Assembly (NCBI GenBank): GCA_003184365.1
Contig: NKYR01000030.1
Location: 248,001 to 312,000 of the forward strand
Direction: 5' to 3'
From: Evernia prunastri
Lineage: Eukaryota; Ascomycota; Lecanoromycetes; Lecanorales; Parmeliaceae
DNA: 64,000 nt
Shown: in pieces, positions 1-10,115 of the stretch
How positions within the stretch are numbered: position 1 is the stretch's first letter
Layout: every line of letters begins with the position of its first letter
Made by a program: the position numbers and the translations under genes
Notes under the pieces: generated by a model
Told to the model about the DNA's origin: nothing
Databases searched by the model: none
The model's input: only the letters and a program-made list of their open reading frames with translations

Positions 1-164
1 CGTCATAGCATTCAGAAAATCTTGAGAATCAGAAGGGTATGGCAAGATCAAAGCGCCAGTAACGAATCTCATTGTCCAAATAAAGACTAGCCACCGTTAC
101 ATCCTCCTTCACTGATGGACCTGAAAATCGAAATGTCTTTAAGCATTATCGCCCACAGTGACGG

Positions 165-905
165 TCAGCGCTGCCTCGAATCTGTCTCATTTGACGCTCC
201 AGCCTTTGTCTTTCTGAACAATTTGCCCTGCCTTCTCTTCATCGCTAACGATGGATTCCACACGCCTGCGAAAAGATCCTCGCACTCGTCCTCATCCTGG
301 CTATCAAATTCAACGGCATCCTCGCAGCTAGCATCAATGCCCTCGTCTCGCAAGCTCGTAGGAGGCAGCTCTAGCTCATTATTCTCCCAGTTCGAAGATG
401 AGCATATCATCTTCGTCTCCAGGATGTATTTGCCGACTTTGTACCTCTGCGACTCCTCCTCCGCTCCATCGTACTTCCAACCTAGCATGGAGCTGCAAAA
501 AGCGCATCGGACATCACTGACCGTATGCACCCCTGTAACGAGTTGCCGTGATGAAGGAGGATCGGTCTTTGTGTTTGGCAAGCACAGATCATTGGCGGCT
601 TTGGACACCTGGATGAATCCTGACAGCACCGAGGAGGGAGAAACTAAATAGGCTCGTCCGTGGCGGCCGGTGAAGCCTTTGCTGATGATTTGGGAAGTCA
701 TGCACACATCAGTCAAGCATTTGACGCAGCGAACATGAGACATATGGCCATTCAAATAATTTCCCATAAAGCCATTGCCAGTATCTGTTGACGGGTTTGA
801 GTCCGTCGAGCTAGTCGAATCTGTGCTCTCTTTCCGTCGGCGAAAAGAGATAGAAGGAAGAAGATAGACTGGAAAAAGCGACCTTGGAGATGAACGAGTG
901 AACAT
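165..905 (-). CDS. Yippee/Mis18-domain zinc-binding protein
   Basis: Single-exon ORF of 246 aa. The central region (about residues 55-160) is a Yippee-type fold: a first CxxC (CVKC), a second CxxC (CAFC), and between them the family signature GVHTVSDVRC followed by LGWKY, close to the classic G-HTV-D-C..LGWKYE block. These four cysteines are known to hold one zinc in the family. Yippee proteins are small nuclear or cytosolic adaptors; the yeast relative is Moh1. This one is longer than the usual 120-140 aa. It has a Ser/Thr-rich N-terminal arm, a roughly 40-residue insert between the CxxC pairs, and an acidic then basic C-terminal tail. The cellular role cannot be read from sequence. Domain call is firm, function open. 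Confidence 0.85.
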   Translation of the reverse strand: MFTRSSPRSLFPVYLLPSISFRRRKESTDSTSSTDSNPSTDTGNGFMGNYLNGHMSHVRCVKCLTDVCMTSQIISKGFTGRHGRAYLVSPSSVLSGFIQVSKAANDLCLPNTKTDPPSSRQLVTGVHTVSDVRCAFCSSMLGWKYDGAEEESQRYKVGKYILETKMICSSSNWENNELELPPTSLRDEGIDASCEDAVEFDSQDEDECEDLFAGVWNPSLAMKRRQGKLFRKTKAGASNETDSRQR

Positions 906-1107
906 CTTGAGCTCTGAAGCTTGTAGAAATGGCTCGTGAGGTCTGATCGTGCGTTTGGATTGTGGTGGGAAGAGACTACGTCTAGGTCAGGCGCAAACTT
1001 AGATGCTGGCGGTCAAAACACTTCATGTGTCATCCGCATACATAACTTGACAGCCATGACAGTATATATTCAGAAGAAGAATTCAAGAGAAGGACGGAGC
1101 CATGCCA

Positions 1108-1165
1108 CGAAAAAAGGTGGAGGTGGAGGTGGAGGTGGGGTGGGGGTGGAGGTGGAGGTGGGTTA
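1108..1165 (+). repeat. GGTGGA-type G-rich minisatellite
   Basis: Tandem GGTGGA/GGGGTGG units follow a run of A's. The plus strand has many GG and GGG runs closely spaced, so G-quadruplex formation is possible. It lies about 200 bp upstream of the Yippee-domain start codon, in its probable promoter or 5' leader. Confidence 0.8.
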
Positions 1166-1199
1166 CAAATCAATTTGCAAGGAAAATACAAGTTTATAA

Positions 1200-1856
1200 T
1201 TAAGGTAATACTTCCACAGCATTTTTCTCATAGAAGGCAACGGATGTCTATAACCGCCAGAGACAACCTGTATATCTTCAACAATCTTTGAGATCGGATT
1301 CGTATTGATAGTAACAAACGATAGCGTACTATATTAAACAATAGCTAGCATACTATAGAGTGTGGTAAACTACATAAAATGTATCTTGGCTTACCGGGAT
1401 TGAAGTAACATCATTTAAGGGTTTCAAAGTAACATTATTCAAGGGTTTCCTCGAAGGTAAAGGTCAAATTTCATGCGATAAATGATACGAGTGCGAGATC
1501 TTACCCACGATTTGGAAGGGTATACCCATTCTACGTTTGTAGCATATAACTAAATAGACTGGTGCGGAGCATAGAGCATGCAGGAGCTCTTTGCCCAGCT
1601 GGCCTAGCTAAATGCCTTGTAATCGCCAAATAGTCAACGCGTTCATGTTCTTTTCTCGCCTCTTCAAGAAGAGACATGATGCATGATGCCAAACGCCCAA
1701 AACACTTGCTAGAAAGGGGTATCGATCCAGAGACGCCATGCTCACTCCGTTGACCATGCCAATGACCCTTCCGTGACTCCCTTATCTCATGCTTGGTGAT
1801 GCTAGTACTGCCCGACCTTCATGCTTGCGAAATATCTTTCCTGATTCCTGCTCCAT
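1200..1856. other. intergenic, no gene recognised
   Basis: Moderately AT-rich spacer between the Yippee-domain gene and the 3' end of MPE1. It has direct repeats of a short 'aagggttt' type motif near 1420-1450, but no supported coding sequence or RNA gene. Confidence 0.5.
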
Positions 1857-3833
1857 CTAGATCTCACGGTAGTCTGTCGGTCTCTGCACATTTCGCCGTG
1901 CTTGATGGCGATGTGGATTGACCGGCTTGCGAAAATACGCGCTATCTTCCTCGTTGGAGGTCGGAGCGTTGAAATTGGTCCGCTGTTGGTTAGCAAATGA
2001 GCCCACTCCCTGGCCATTCATTCCAATGCCGTTCATATTCATGAAGTTGTTGCCCACCGGGTTATATTGATTGTAGCCACCAGTCGGCATCATGCTGTTC
2101 TGGAAACCGCCCCCTGTCATATTGATGGACTGCTGTGGAAAGCCACCTCCCCACATATTATTCCAGTCGTTTCCCATGAATGGACCATTTGCCATGAGCA
2201 CAGGATTCTGCAACCCAGCATTCATATTCATTGCAGGCGCCATACTCATTGGCACACTCATGAAGCCGTTCACGTTCGGAAAGGCCATGGGGTTCATCGC
2301 TTGAGGCATTGTAAGATTCCTGTTCAAGGGCGAAGGTTGTTGGTTAGTGGGCATGTTGGGTGTTACGGTTGGCTTCTGCTGGTGATATTCTGACTTGGTG
2401 CCATTGACAGATTTTCGGTTTGGAACTCCAGCAGCGGGACCAGGTGCTTTTCGCTCATTGGCAAGCTCTGATTCAGCAGGTCGTTTCCGTGGAGTGCCAC
2501 TAGCGGTCAGAGTTTTCTGAGGCGGCGGCGTCTCGACAGAGTCGCTATTAGGTGGCGAGTCAACAGCTTTCTGTGGCCCCCATTTAACCGGAGTCTTGGA
2601 GCTCTCTTCTTGCATTTGAGCGGCTGTTTTTTCTTCCTCGTAGCTTCGAATCTTGGTCATCATTTGCTCATCAGGCACTAGATCGTCGATTGGGACGTTC
2701 TCAGTAGAACACTCGGGGCAGCGCAAGTCGTTCTCAAGTAATGTATTAGTGATACAATCACGGCAAAATGTTGATTGACAGCATGGTGTCCTTGTAGGAT
2801 CTACAAAAAGACGCTTGTCGATCGAGCACTCTAATCCTCTTTCTTGAAGATCTTTGCTACCACGCGCAGCAGCTTCCTGAGCCACGGCAGCAACCTTAGT
2901 CTTCGCCTGAAACTGAGCCCACGCCGCTTTGTCGGGCTCTGCTATGACCCATTCTCCTTCAGCGTTGACCATGATCCCCGGCGGTTGTTTTGTGTCATCT
3001 AGGGTACCGTCGTTTATCAAGGACGTCGGCTTCTGGACGGTCTTTAAGAATGAGCGAGGGATGCCTGTTGTGCGCTTTACGCGAGGTCGACCGTCGTATG
3101 CAGGATCGTCATTCGTAGGGCAGACCATGATCCAATGGCCCTTTTCGCCACATCGGTAGCAAATGTATCCAGCAGGAGGAGGATGGTCGGGTAAGTTTGT
3201 GGGCTTGCCTTTGCTGGGGCCAGCGCGATGCACTGGTGTAGCACTTTCATCAATTGTATTAGCAATCAGATTCTTCCAATTTTGGGGACTCGACACTTAC
3301 TTGGCCATTTCTTGTTGTTGCTGCGCCCACTGATCTGCGCCCATTTTGAACATTGCCGCAATTCTTTCCTCCTCATTGAGGGCTCCATTCATCGCTGTTG
3401 CCCCATTGGGTGAATTGGAAGACGAGGGTTTAGTTGCTGGTGCTTCCATTCGATGGAAATTCTTCGCACTTTGAGGCATCTTGCCAGATACGTATCGTGC
3501 AGCCCCGCCTCGTCCTGCTTTTACAGCGGGTAGTCTCTTCGCAATGACGGTAGTCGATCGGGGTATTATTGAGGTATCATCATCGTACTCTGTAGTCATT
3601 TTAGAGTCTTAGACATGACGAATACAACTGGAAGCATGGCTTGTGCCATGAGTAGACTTACCTTCGTTGGTGTCTTCAGAGCTGATGATCAACTCAAAGT
3701 CTGTACCATCGCCAAGTCGATTCATGGTTATGATCTCTCGTTTTAGTTCGAAGACCGAGATACCAGTTCCGTCAAAGGCTACCCTAGATGGCTCTTTTTG
3801 AGATTTGAAGCGGAAGAACACGGAAGAAGACAT
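1857..3833 (-). CDS. MPE1: Cleavage and polyadenylation factor subunit Mpe1 (RBBP6 family)
   Basis: Three exons: 3833-3662, 3589-3301 and 3243-1857, with phases matching at both introns. Exon 1 encodes the ubiquitin-like DWNN domain (start MSSSVFFRFKSQ). Its end joins to EYDDDTSIIPRST, the conserved end of DWNN. Exon 3 has a CCHC zinc knuckle (CYRCGEKGHWIMVC) and then a RING/U-box-like Cys domain (CSIDKRLFVDP..CCQSTFCRDC..CPEC). The tail is low-complexity and Pro/Asn/Met/Gly-rich. This order, DWNN-knuckle-RING, defines Mpe1/RBBP6, the nuclear CPF subunit that couples poly(A)-site recognition to cleavage and polyadenylation. The intron 1 acceptor was chosen at ACAG (3590) because the earlier AG would bring in a stop codon. 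Confidence 0.93.
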
Positions 3834-4931
3834 GATGCTTGAGGCTCTATTTCACAGATGCTTTATAGAGGGAGGCCTATTGAGCGAGGAAAGCTCCCGA
3901 GGAAAGCGAAATCGAACGTCGTCTGCAAGAGGTCGAGGAGGCTCAACAGCAGTTGGTGAGTTGTTGACCCACTCAAGAATCTCAGGACGTCGAAGGGCAA
4001 GATAATAGATTAGTATTCTGAACAAGATATCAATTCTGTCTTGCAATATCCTAACGCCCTCTGTTCTTGCTAACACAAATCGTGTTCTTGGATTTTGAGC
4101 GCTGGAAAAGCACAAGCACAGGCTTCGCAGAAGGCCTGACTACAGAAATCTCTGATTCGGATACACAGCAGGAATTTCAAAAGACAAAGAGGTTGAAGGT
4201 GAAATAGTGGATAGTAGCCCCAACAGCATGAAAACCCGAGGCACGCGAGCCCAACTCCAGCAATGTTTCCCTCTCCCAATGTCCTCAGCCAAGACCAGGA
4301 TGTCAAGACGCCTACGCCCTGTTTGATTTGGTTTGATGAACAGTGGGATCGTACGGGTTGAAGGACTGTGTCGCAAATGGATATCGAGAGGGTGGGCGCA
4401 ATAAGCCACGTAACGACGACTTAGGCAGTACTCTGAATAAGAAAAAATGTTCAGATCAAGATGTTTTTGGCAGTGGTCGGTCCCAAGTGACGTACGACGG
4501 GGCTTCTGTTGGCGAGGTTTGTTTTGGGTTGATGGATAGATGAAAGGAAGAAAGACTGGTGAATTGAAGAAGAGGAAAGCGGTAAGACTGGCTTAGCGCT
4601 AGTGGCAAGTCTGCATGACTCAGCATAATTTTAATTTACATACGACGAGTAAACCCAACAATTTAAAGGCAATTTAAATGCCTATAAGGGAAGTACGTAC
4701 GCGTTGTTGTTATCAAAAAGGTTGTATTCTATTGAGGTGTCTTTGTTTCGTCTTCTTTGTGTGTTGGTGAATCTTGTTGTTTAAGAACAAAGGTTTTGGA
4801 AGGCGGGATATTCGGCTTACACTTTTGCCCAACTTGGACTGATGAAAAGAATTACTCTCAAAAATATTGAGCCTACTTAATCGTCTAGAAAAATTTGATC
4901 CAGATATTTCCTTGGGTAGGGAATGACCAAG
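3834..4931. other. MPE1 upstream region and spacer to HIS7
   Basis: No gene recognised. Several minus-strand ORFs of 78-89 codons occur here. One ends only 18 nt before the MPE1 start codon and could be an upstream ORF in the leader, but none matches a known family and they overlap in different frames. AT-rich tracts lie at 4610-4700. Confidence 0.4.
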
Positions 4932-6721
4932 TCAAATGACGCTTTCAAATTGCCTCACCAAGAAGCCTCTCTCCGCCAAGTAATCTTTGACCTCCTTTAC
5001 TGTGTACTCGGCACGGTGGAACTATGGAGAGTTTTAGCAAGTAGTGACGACGCCTTAGTGTAGAGACTTACCATGCCAGCTCCTAAAGCAGCATCTGTCG
5101 ATGTTCTCTTGAAAACCTGTTCAAAGTGCGCGGGGTTGCCGGCACCACTTGACGATATGACCGGTATCCTAACCGAGCTTTTTACATCATTAATCAGCTC
5201 CAGATCGAACCCGCTATTGCTGCCATCTCTGTCTATGCAGTTAAGTAATATCTCGCCGGCGCCCATAGCCTCCACTGCCATGACTAATTGATGAACGTCA
5301 ATATCTCGCACTTCACGCCCTCCTTTGATTGTGCATTGGTACCAGCAAAATTCCTCACCAGAAGCACTAGGATACTGCGTTTTAATTGTATGGTGACCCG
5401 TCTCATGAGGTGACTTCGTGTAGACCCGCTTCGGATCGACGCTGACCACAACCGCTTGGTTTCCATATGCAGCAGAAATCGTCTCAATTGCCGTCGTCCC
5501 CGATAGACGTTTCCCGTTCTTGAAGTACTCCTCAGCAGCCACAACGGCATCGGATCCAACGCTGACCTTGTCAGCACCAGACTTGAAGTATAACGTGGCG
5601 ACTTCCAGAGCTGATACTTCCGTGCCGTCCATATCAACAGTCCCTCTGACGCCTCCTCCTATCGTTAATGGTACGAAGACATTTTTCGACGTTCTCCTCA
5701 ATACTTCAAGCATAGGCAAGTCTGCTAGGGGACAATTGCGGAAAGACGTGATGTTGAGAAAAGTTATCTCATCAGCGCCTTGCTCGTAGTATTTCCTCGC
5801 CAAGTCCACCGGTTTACCCAAATTTCTGACTCGGCCCCCGCTCGCCGCATGGTCTTTTTCCCGGACATCATACTGATCTCCTTTCGTGACCACCAAATCA
5901 CCTTGGTCATTCGTACGTACATCAAGGCATGCAATGACTCTGCGAGTAAGTCCTTGACTGGTATCTTCCTCTGACACTCCTGCTAAAGTCTCCCACCTTT
6001 TGTCTTGAAGAAAGGCTTTGAGAACCTTCAAGCCAGCAATTCCACTCTTCTCGGGATGAAACTGGGTTGCGAAGACATTATTTCGCCCGATGGCGCCTAC
6101 GAACTCCTCCTCGCCATATTCTGCAGTTGCAACGGTCCAGCCGTCGTGTTCAAGCAATCCTTGCTGGTATGGAACTGCGTAAGAGTGGACGTAGTAGTAT
6201 TTGCTGCTATTCCGGAGCCCATAAAAGCTTTTATGCTGCAAGGCACCGTTCTTGGATACTCTTGCAGAATTCCAACCAATGTGCGGTACACTTTTGTCCA
6301 CATTACCAAATCTGATGAGGTTTCCAGGAACGATACCTAGACCTGGGACGTTCGGGTTCTCCGCAGATCCATCGAACAATGCTTGAAGACCAACACATAT
6401 TCCCATGAAAGGTTTTCCCGATCCAATATGCTTACGAACAGGGTCGAGATACCCACTTTGGGAAAGTTGAGTAAGACAATGTCCATAATGGCCCACGCCG
6501 GGTAATATCAGTGACTATTCTCAGATCATCAGCACCTCTACTGCTGACAATAGCCTCAGCATTTTATTCGTTATTAAATTAAAACACTATTCACGAACCT
6601 CGGCATTTTCGATGTCTTTAGGCTCCTTGATCCACTCTATCTGATAACCAAGTTTTTCAATCGCATTCGCTAGAGAGCGCACATTGCCGGCAACATAATC
6701 TAGGAGATGTACGGTGGGCAT
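4932..6721 (-). CDS. HIS7: Imidazole glycerol phosphate synthase (HisH-HisF fusion)
   Basis: Three exons: 6721-6599, 6514-5072 and 5021-4932, giving 551 aa, close to the 552 aa of yeast His7. It makes imidazole glycerol phosphate and AICAR from PRFAR and glutamine, step 5 of histidine synthesis, in the cytosol. The N-terminal half is the class I glutamine amidotransferase: MPTVHLLDYVAGN, LILPGVGHYG, the nucleophile Cys in GICVGLQALF, and HPEKS with the catalytic His/Glu. The C-terminal half is the HisF barrel: VIACLDVR, ISSSGAG and ALGAGM. The last intron interrupts ALGAGM|FHRAEYTV, and exon 3 supplies the usual HisF tail. Reading through that intron would give a false C-terminus. No lesion seen. 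Confidence 0.96.
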
Positions 6722-7388
6722 GATATATCATACTCATTTAATGAATTATGCAAATCGGAATGAGTCAACAGGAACGCCACTATGAAAAGGTCTTGTAAGG
6801 CTTCTTTGTACTCCCGTGTGACCATCAAATATCTTCACAATAGCCGTGGGTAAAGTAAGTTTGGCGGCAGTTTCCCGAAAGCGCGGCAAACTCGTCTAAG
6901 TCGATTTTGAATACCACGCCGAGGACCCCCGCTATGTATTTTTAAGGATACTCGAATGCCCCAGGTCCACAGAGGAAGATTGCCAGATGCTGGTGAATAG
7001 TGCCTGATATCATTCACAGGAGCTTACTCCACTTTCGCCTCACCGATTGCTAACGATATTGCACACATAGCACTGACTCTGCTCAATCGTGCTGCAACAG
7101 GCACTGAAAGCGGTGGGATTATATCTTTCTTCTCAAGCACATACAATCTTGGCGCAGCTGACTCACGAGGTTTCATGTGCAAACCTTGATTGCTTTTGGC
7201 GTCGCCCTCTGGGATTAGCAGTCCAATGACGAGAAGCCGGATTATCTGCCAGCTGACGAATGCTAGGAATTTTGGTGAACAAGATTTTTGCTCGAGTGGG
7301 ATGGACCCTCTAAATGGCGTGAGCGAAGGCGTTTAAATTCAGCGCATTCGACACTTGTCAAGCACAATTGCCTTCCACATCAACGCAT
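6722..7388. other. spacer between HIS7 and DCD1
   Basis: HIS7 promoter plus the DCD1 3' flank. Nothing else recognised. Minus-strand short ORFs here lack family signatures. Confidence 0.5.
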
Positions 7389-8698
7389 CTATGTAAGGTG
7401 GACCAATCCTTTGCGAGGCTGCAATTGAGTTAGCAGGTCAAAAGATTGAGGCTGAAAATAAGACTTTACTGGAGAGAACTGGCGTAATTTGACACCGCCC
7501 TCAACGAAAACCGCCGCTGTCTGGTCATTCTAATTAGGACTGCGAATACATGGTATGCGAGGGAGTGTACCAACTTCGTTATCCATGCCATATCCTTGTG
7601 AGTAAACAACTTCGGATATCCCAACCTGAGTGAGTTTGATGCTGCAAGTCAAGCAAGGACAGCTATACGCAAGGCATTAGCGTACACAGGTCAACAGAGA
7701 TGCGGAGCGACCTACGTGTCGCAGTAGAGGATAGAGCCTTCTCTGATCCGTTCTCGGCCCGCTTCAAGCAGTGCGTTCTCTTCAGCGTGGATGCACAGGC
7801 ATGTTGAGAGATTGACACCAGCTTTGTGTCCGGCGTTGCATCGTGCGCCTGATTAGTTCAGCGAAACACCTTCTACAGTATCTTGGGGACACTGACAGCC
7901 GCCTTCGTTGCAATTCTTCAGATTTCTAGGGGTACCATTGTAGCCAGTACTAATCACTCTTCGTTCGCGGACAAGGACACATCCTACTCGTCGTTTCATA
8001 CAATTACTCCTTTGCGCAGCAAGGGACGCTAGTTGCATGAAGTACTGATCCCAATTCGGTCGCAGGCGTTGCTCATTCGCTAGGTCTAGATCCTGCAAGG
8101 TCTTATGTAACAATCCAATAGACTGCGTCTGATTGACCAGACGAACTTCTGCGCGGTCGATGAGGCAGGCCAGACCGGTCTTTGGGTTGTACAAATGCTC
8201 ATCGTTGCGAAATACGAATTCTTCCAGGGTTGGTGAGGCCAGGTTTTGATGTTCACAGCTTGATTGTCAGTCTCCGGGGTCTGGGATCAAACAACATTTG
8301 CCAAACTTACCGATCCTTGAGACGCTTCCATCGCACGCTCACCGGAGCGTCGACACTAACAAGAATGAAAGATGGACGCCTTAGGAGATTCTCTAGGATG
8401 CTTTCATTCCACAGATCGGTCGTTACCCAACGTTGCTGCCATTGTTTTGTAACGAAATCCAGTAAGGATGTCACACAGGCAAAAGATTTGGCGTTGGCAT
8501 CTTGTTGCTTGACTTCCAGTTGCGGAGATTGTTGTTGAGCAAGGTGCAACCTTGCGAAGCCAAGATTTTCTGTCAGGTAATCGGCAACCGTGTTTTTCCC
8601 AGCGCAAATCCCTGTTGTCATTGCTGAGCTTCTCGAGCCTCTTGAGAAAGGACCTACGTATCAGGGGTTTACTTACCTCCACAAAGTCCTATAAGCAT
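7389..8698 (-). CDS. DCD1: Deoxycytidylate (dCMP) deaminase with P-loop-like N-terminal domain
   Basis: Seven exons: 8698-8677, 8611-8311, 8258-7897, 7848-7716, 7662-7575, 7520-7470 and 7418-7389. All phases agree. It converts dCMP to dUMP, feeding thymidylate synthase. The deaminase zinc site is clear: HAEENALL (His ligand and catalytic Glu) and CPCLTC (PCxxC). The intron in EGGC|ARCN uses a GTCAGT donor; reading through would replace the deaminase core with an early stop. The N-terminus starts MLIGLCGGICAGKNT, a Walker-A-like loop seen in filamentous-fungal homologues, followed by a kinase-like segment. Its last residue is Asn instead of Ser/Thr, so nucleotide binding is uncertain. Exon 1 is only 22 nt, placed by the P-loop frame. 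Confidence 0.92.
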
Positions 8699-8815
8699 TG
8701 TGAGACTCCTCTAGCTTGCAATTGTATGATGTGAAGGTACCTATAAGATACAGCGATCGACACAGAAATCTCGAAGCCAGGTACGCGTGTGATCGGCGTC
8801 TCCTGCCAAGACCCC

Positions 8816-9117
8816 TACTCGTTGTTACCTATTAATGCAACACACCTATTAATGCAATACCCTAACCCTAAATATATTCTGCCCAACATCAAAATGCCTT
8901 CCCCGCACCAAATTTGTGATTAATTTTCGACAAGTATGTTAAAAATGACTAAATTCATATATATATAACCATCTTAGTCTTGCTATCACGTAGTATCGTT
9001 GTCGCCATAGCCTGTTCCAAATGAGGGGCGGGTTTTTGGGTGGGGTTTCGTATATTTAGGGTTAGGGTATTGCATTAATACCTTAAGGTGTGTTACATTA
9101 ATAGGTGACAACGAGTA
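8816..9117. mobile_element. MITE with ~57-bp terminal inverted repeats
   Basis: 302-bp element bounded by TA on both sides. The left end begins CTCGTTGTTACCTATTAATG and the right end is its reverse complement, apart from a few mismatches and a 7-nt insertion. The repeats extend inward to CCCTAACCCTAAATAT. TA flanks suggest mobilisation by a Tc1/mariner-type transposase. The interior is AT-rich with no ORF. Confidence 0.85.
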
Positions 9118-9138
9118 CAGACTTACTTTACGGTCTAC

Positions 9139-9449
9139 TACTCTAACGCAACACCGTAAAATCCGAAAACTTCATCATTCGTTGTTCCATCATAGTATTT
9201 AGAAATAAATGGAAAGAGAAATTGTAGAAGGTAGAATCTAGATTCCGAAACTTGAGGAATTCCTCGAATCGGAATTACATTGATGAACGCATTGAATGGT
9301 ATAACAAAGTCACTTCAAATTTTTCGGGCCCACAGCTTCGGGCCAGCGTAGAGTTTAGGGAGGCTTTTAGGGGCGGCACACCCCCCGGATTTGTCGGATT
9401 TTGGGCTATCGCATTAGTGGGTGTGTTGCTTTAGGGGTGATTACGAGTA
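9139..9449. mobile_element. Second MITE of a related family
   Basis: About 311 bp flanked by TA. The left end reads CTCTAACGCAACACCGTAAA and the right end, reversed, CTCGTAATCACCCCTAAAGC. Both continue into a shared AAATCCGA block, so the left repeat looks internally deleted. The interior closely resembles the left part of the element at 36.1 kb (shared AAAATCCGAAAACTT and GGGAGGCTTTTAG blocks). Confidence 0.75.
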
Positions 9450-10115
9450 TTACAGTACTCTACGGCGGACGACGACTGAGACTTCGACAAGAAGATTTGC
9501 ATAATATCAAAAATTCAGAGTTAGATTTCAAAATCAAATCTTGCTTTATTCTAATTCTACAAACAGAAGTTTTCTTTTAGAGTTATCATTCTAAAAACAC
9601 TCTTCAAAAGACACGCTTCGAGAGACACTTTTTGAAAAACACTCTTCAAAGGATGTATCTTAAAGAATATTCTTCGAAAGGGACTCTTGAGGAAACCCTT
9701 CGGGGGGCTCTTCGAGAACTTCTGGAGGCTCTCCCGGTGGTGGCGGGCTATTAGAACTCGAACAATTTCTGATTTCTTTTTTGATTTCTTTTTTGTAATT
9801 CGATTTTCGAAAACTTGAAATCGGTCTGATAAGGCTGAGTGTAAGCCTTTTAATCCGGGGTGTCACAGTATATTATTCGGAGGTATCATCTGGGGATATT
9901 TTATGGCCCTATCTTATTCTGAAAAGATCAAGGATTGACTACATGTAGAAAACTGACGTGCAAATCCTTTTGTTGGAGTCTCAGCCATCGTCCACCGTTC
10001 GAGTAGGTACTCTACCATCGGCCCGACCCGTTTTCCTGTGCGGCTGAGTAGGGCAGACGGAGATATGCAATTACGAAATCCTTGTACATCCAGTAAGACT
10101 ATCACACCATACGCA
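9450..10115. other. AT-rich spacer upstream of ATG7
   Basis: A purine- and AT-rich stretch at 9530-9800 contains loosely repeated 'cttcgaaag/cttcaaaag' units (9600-9690). No gene supported. The ATG7 promoter must lie at the right end. Confidence 0.5.

Noticed and set aside
115..651. 178-codon plus-strand ORF
   Set aside because: Antisense shadow of the Yippee-domain gene, which has clear family motifs.
3852..4115. 87-codon minus-strand ORF ending 18 nt before the MPE1 start
   Set aside because: No domain or splice context, and overlapping ORFs in other frames look equally plausible; at most an upstream ORF.
8850..9070. TTAGGG motifs as an internal or true telomere
   Set aside because: Only two units per side, placed symmetrically in MITE inverted repeats, with ordinary genes on both sides.
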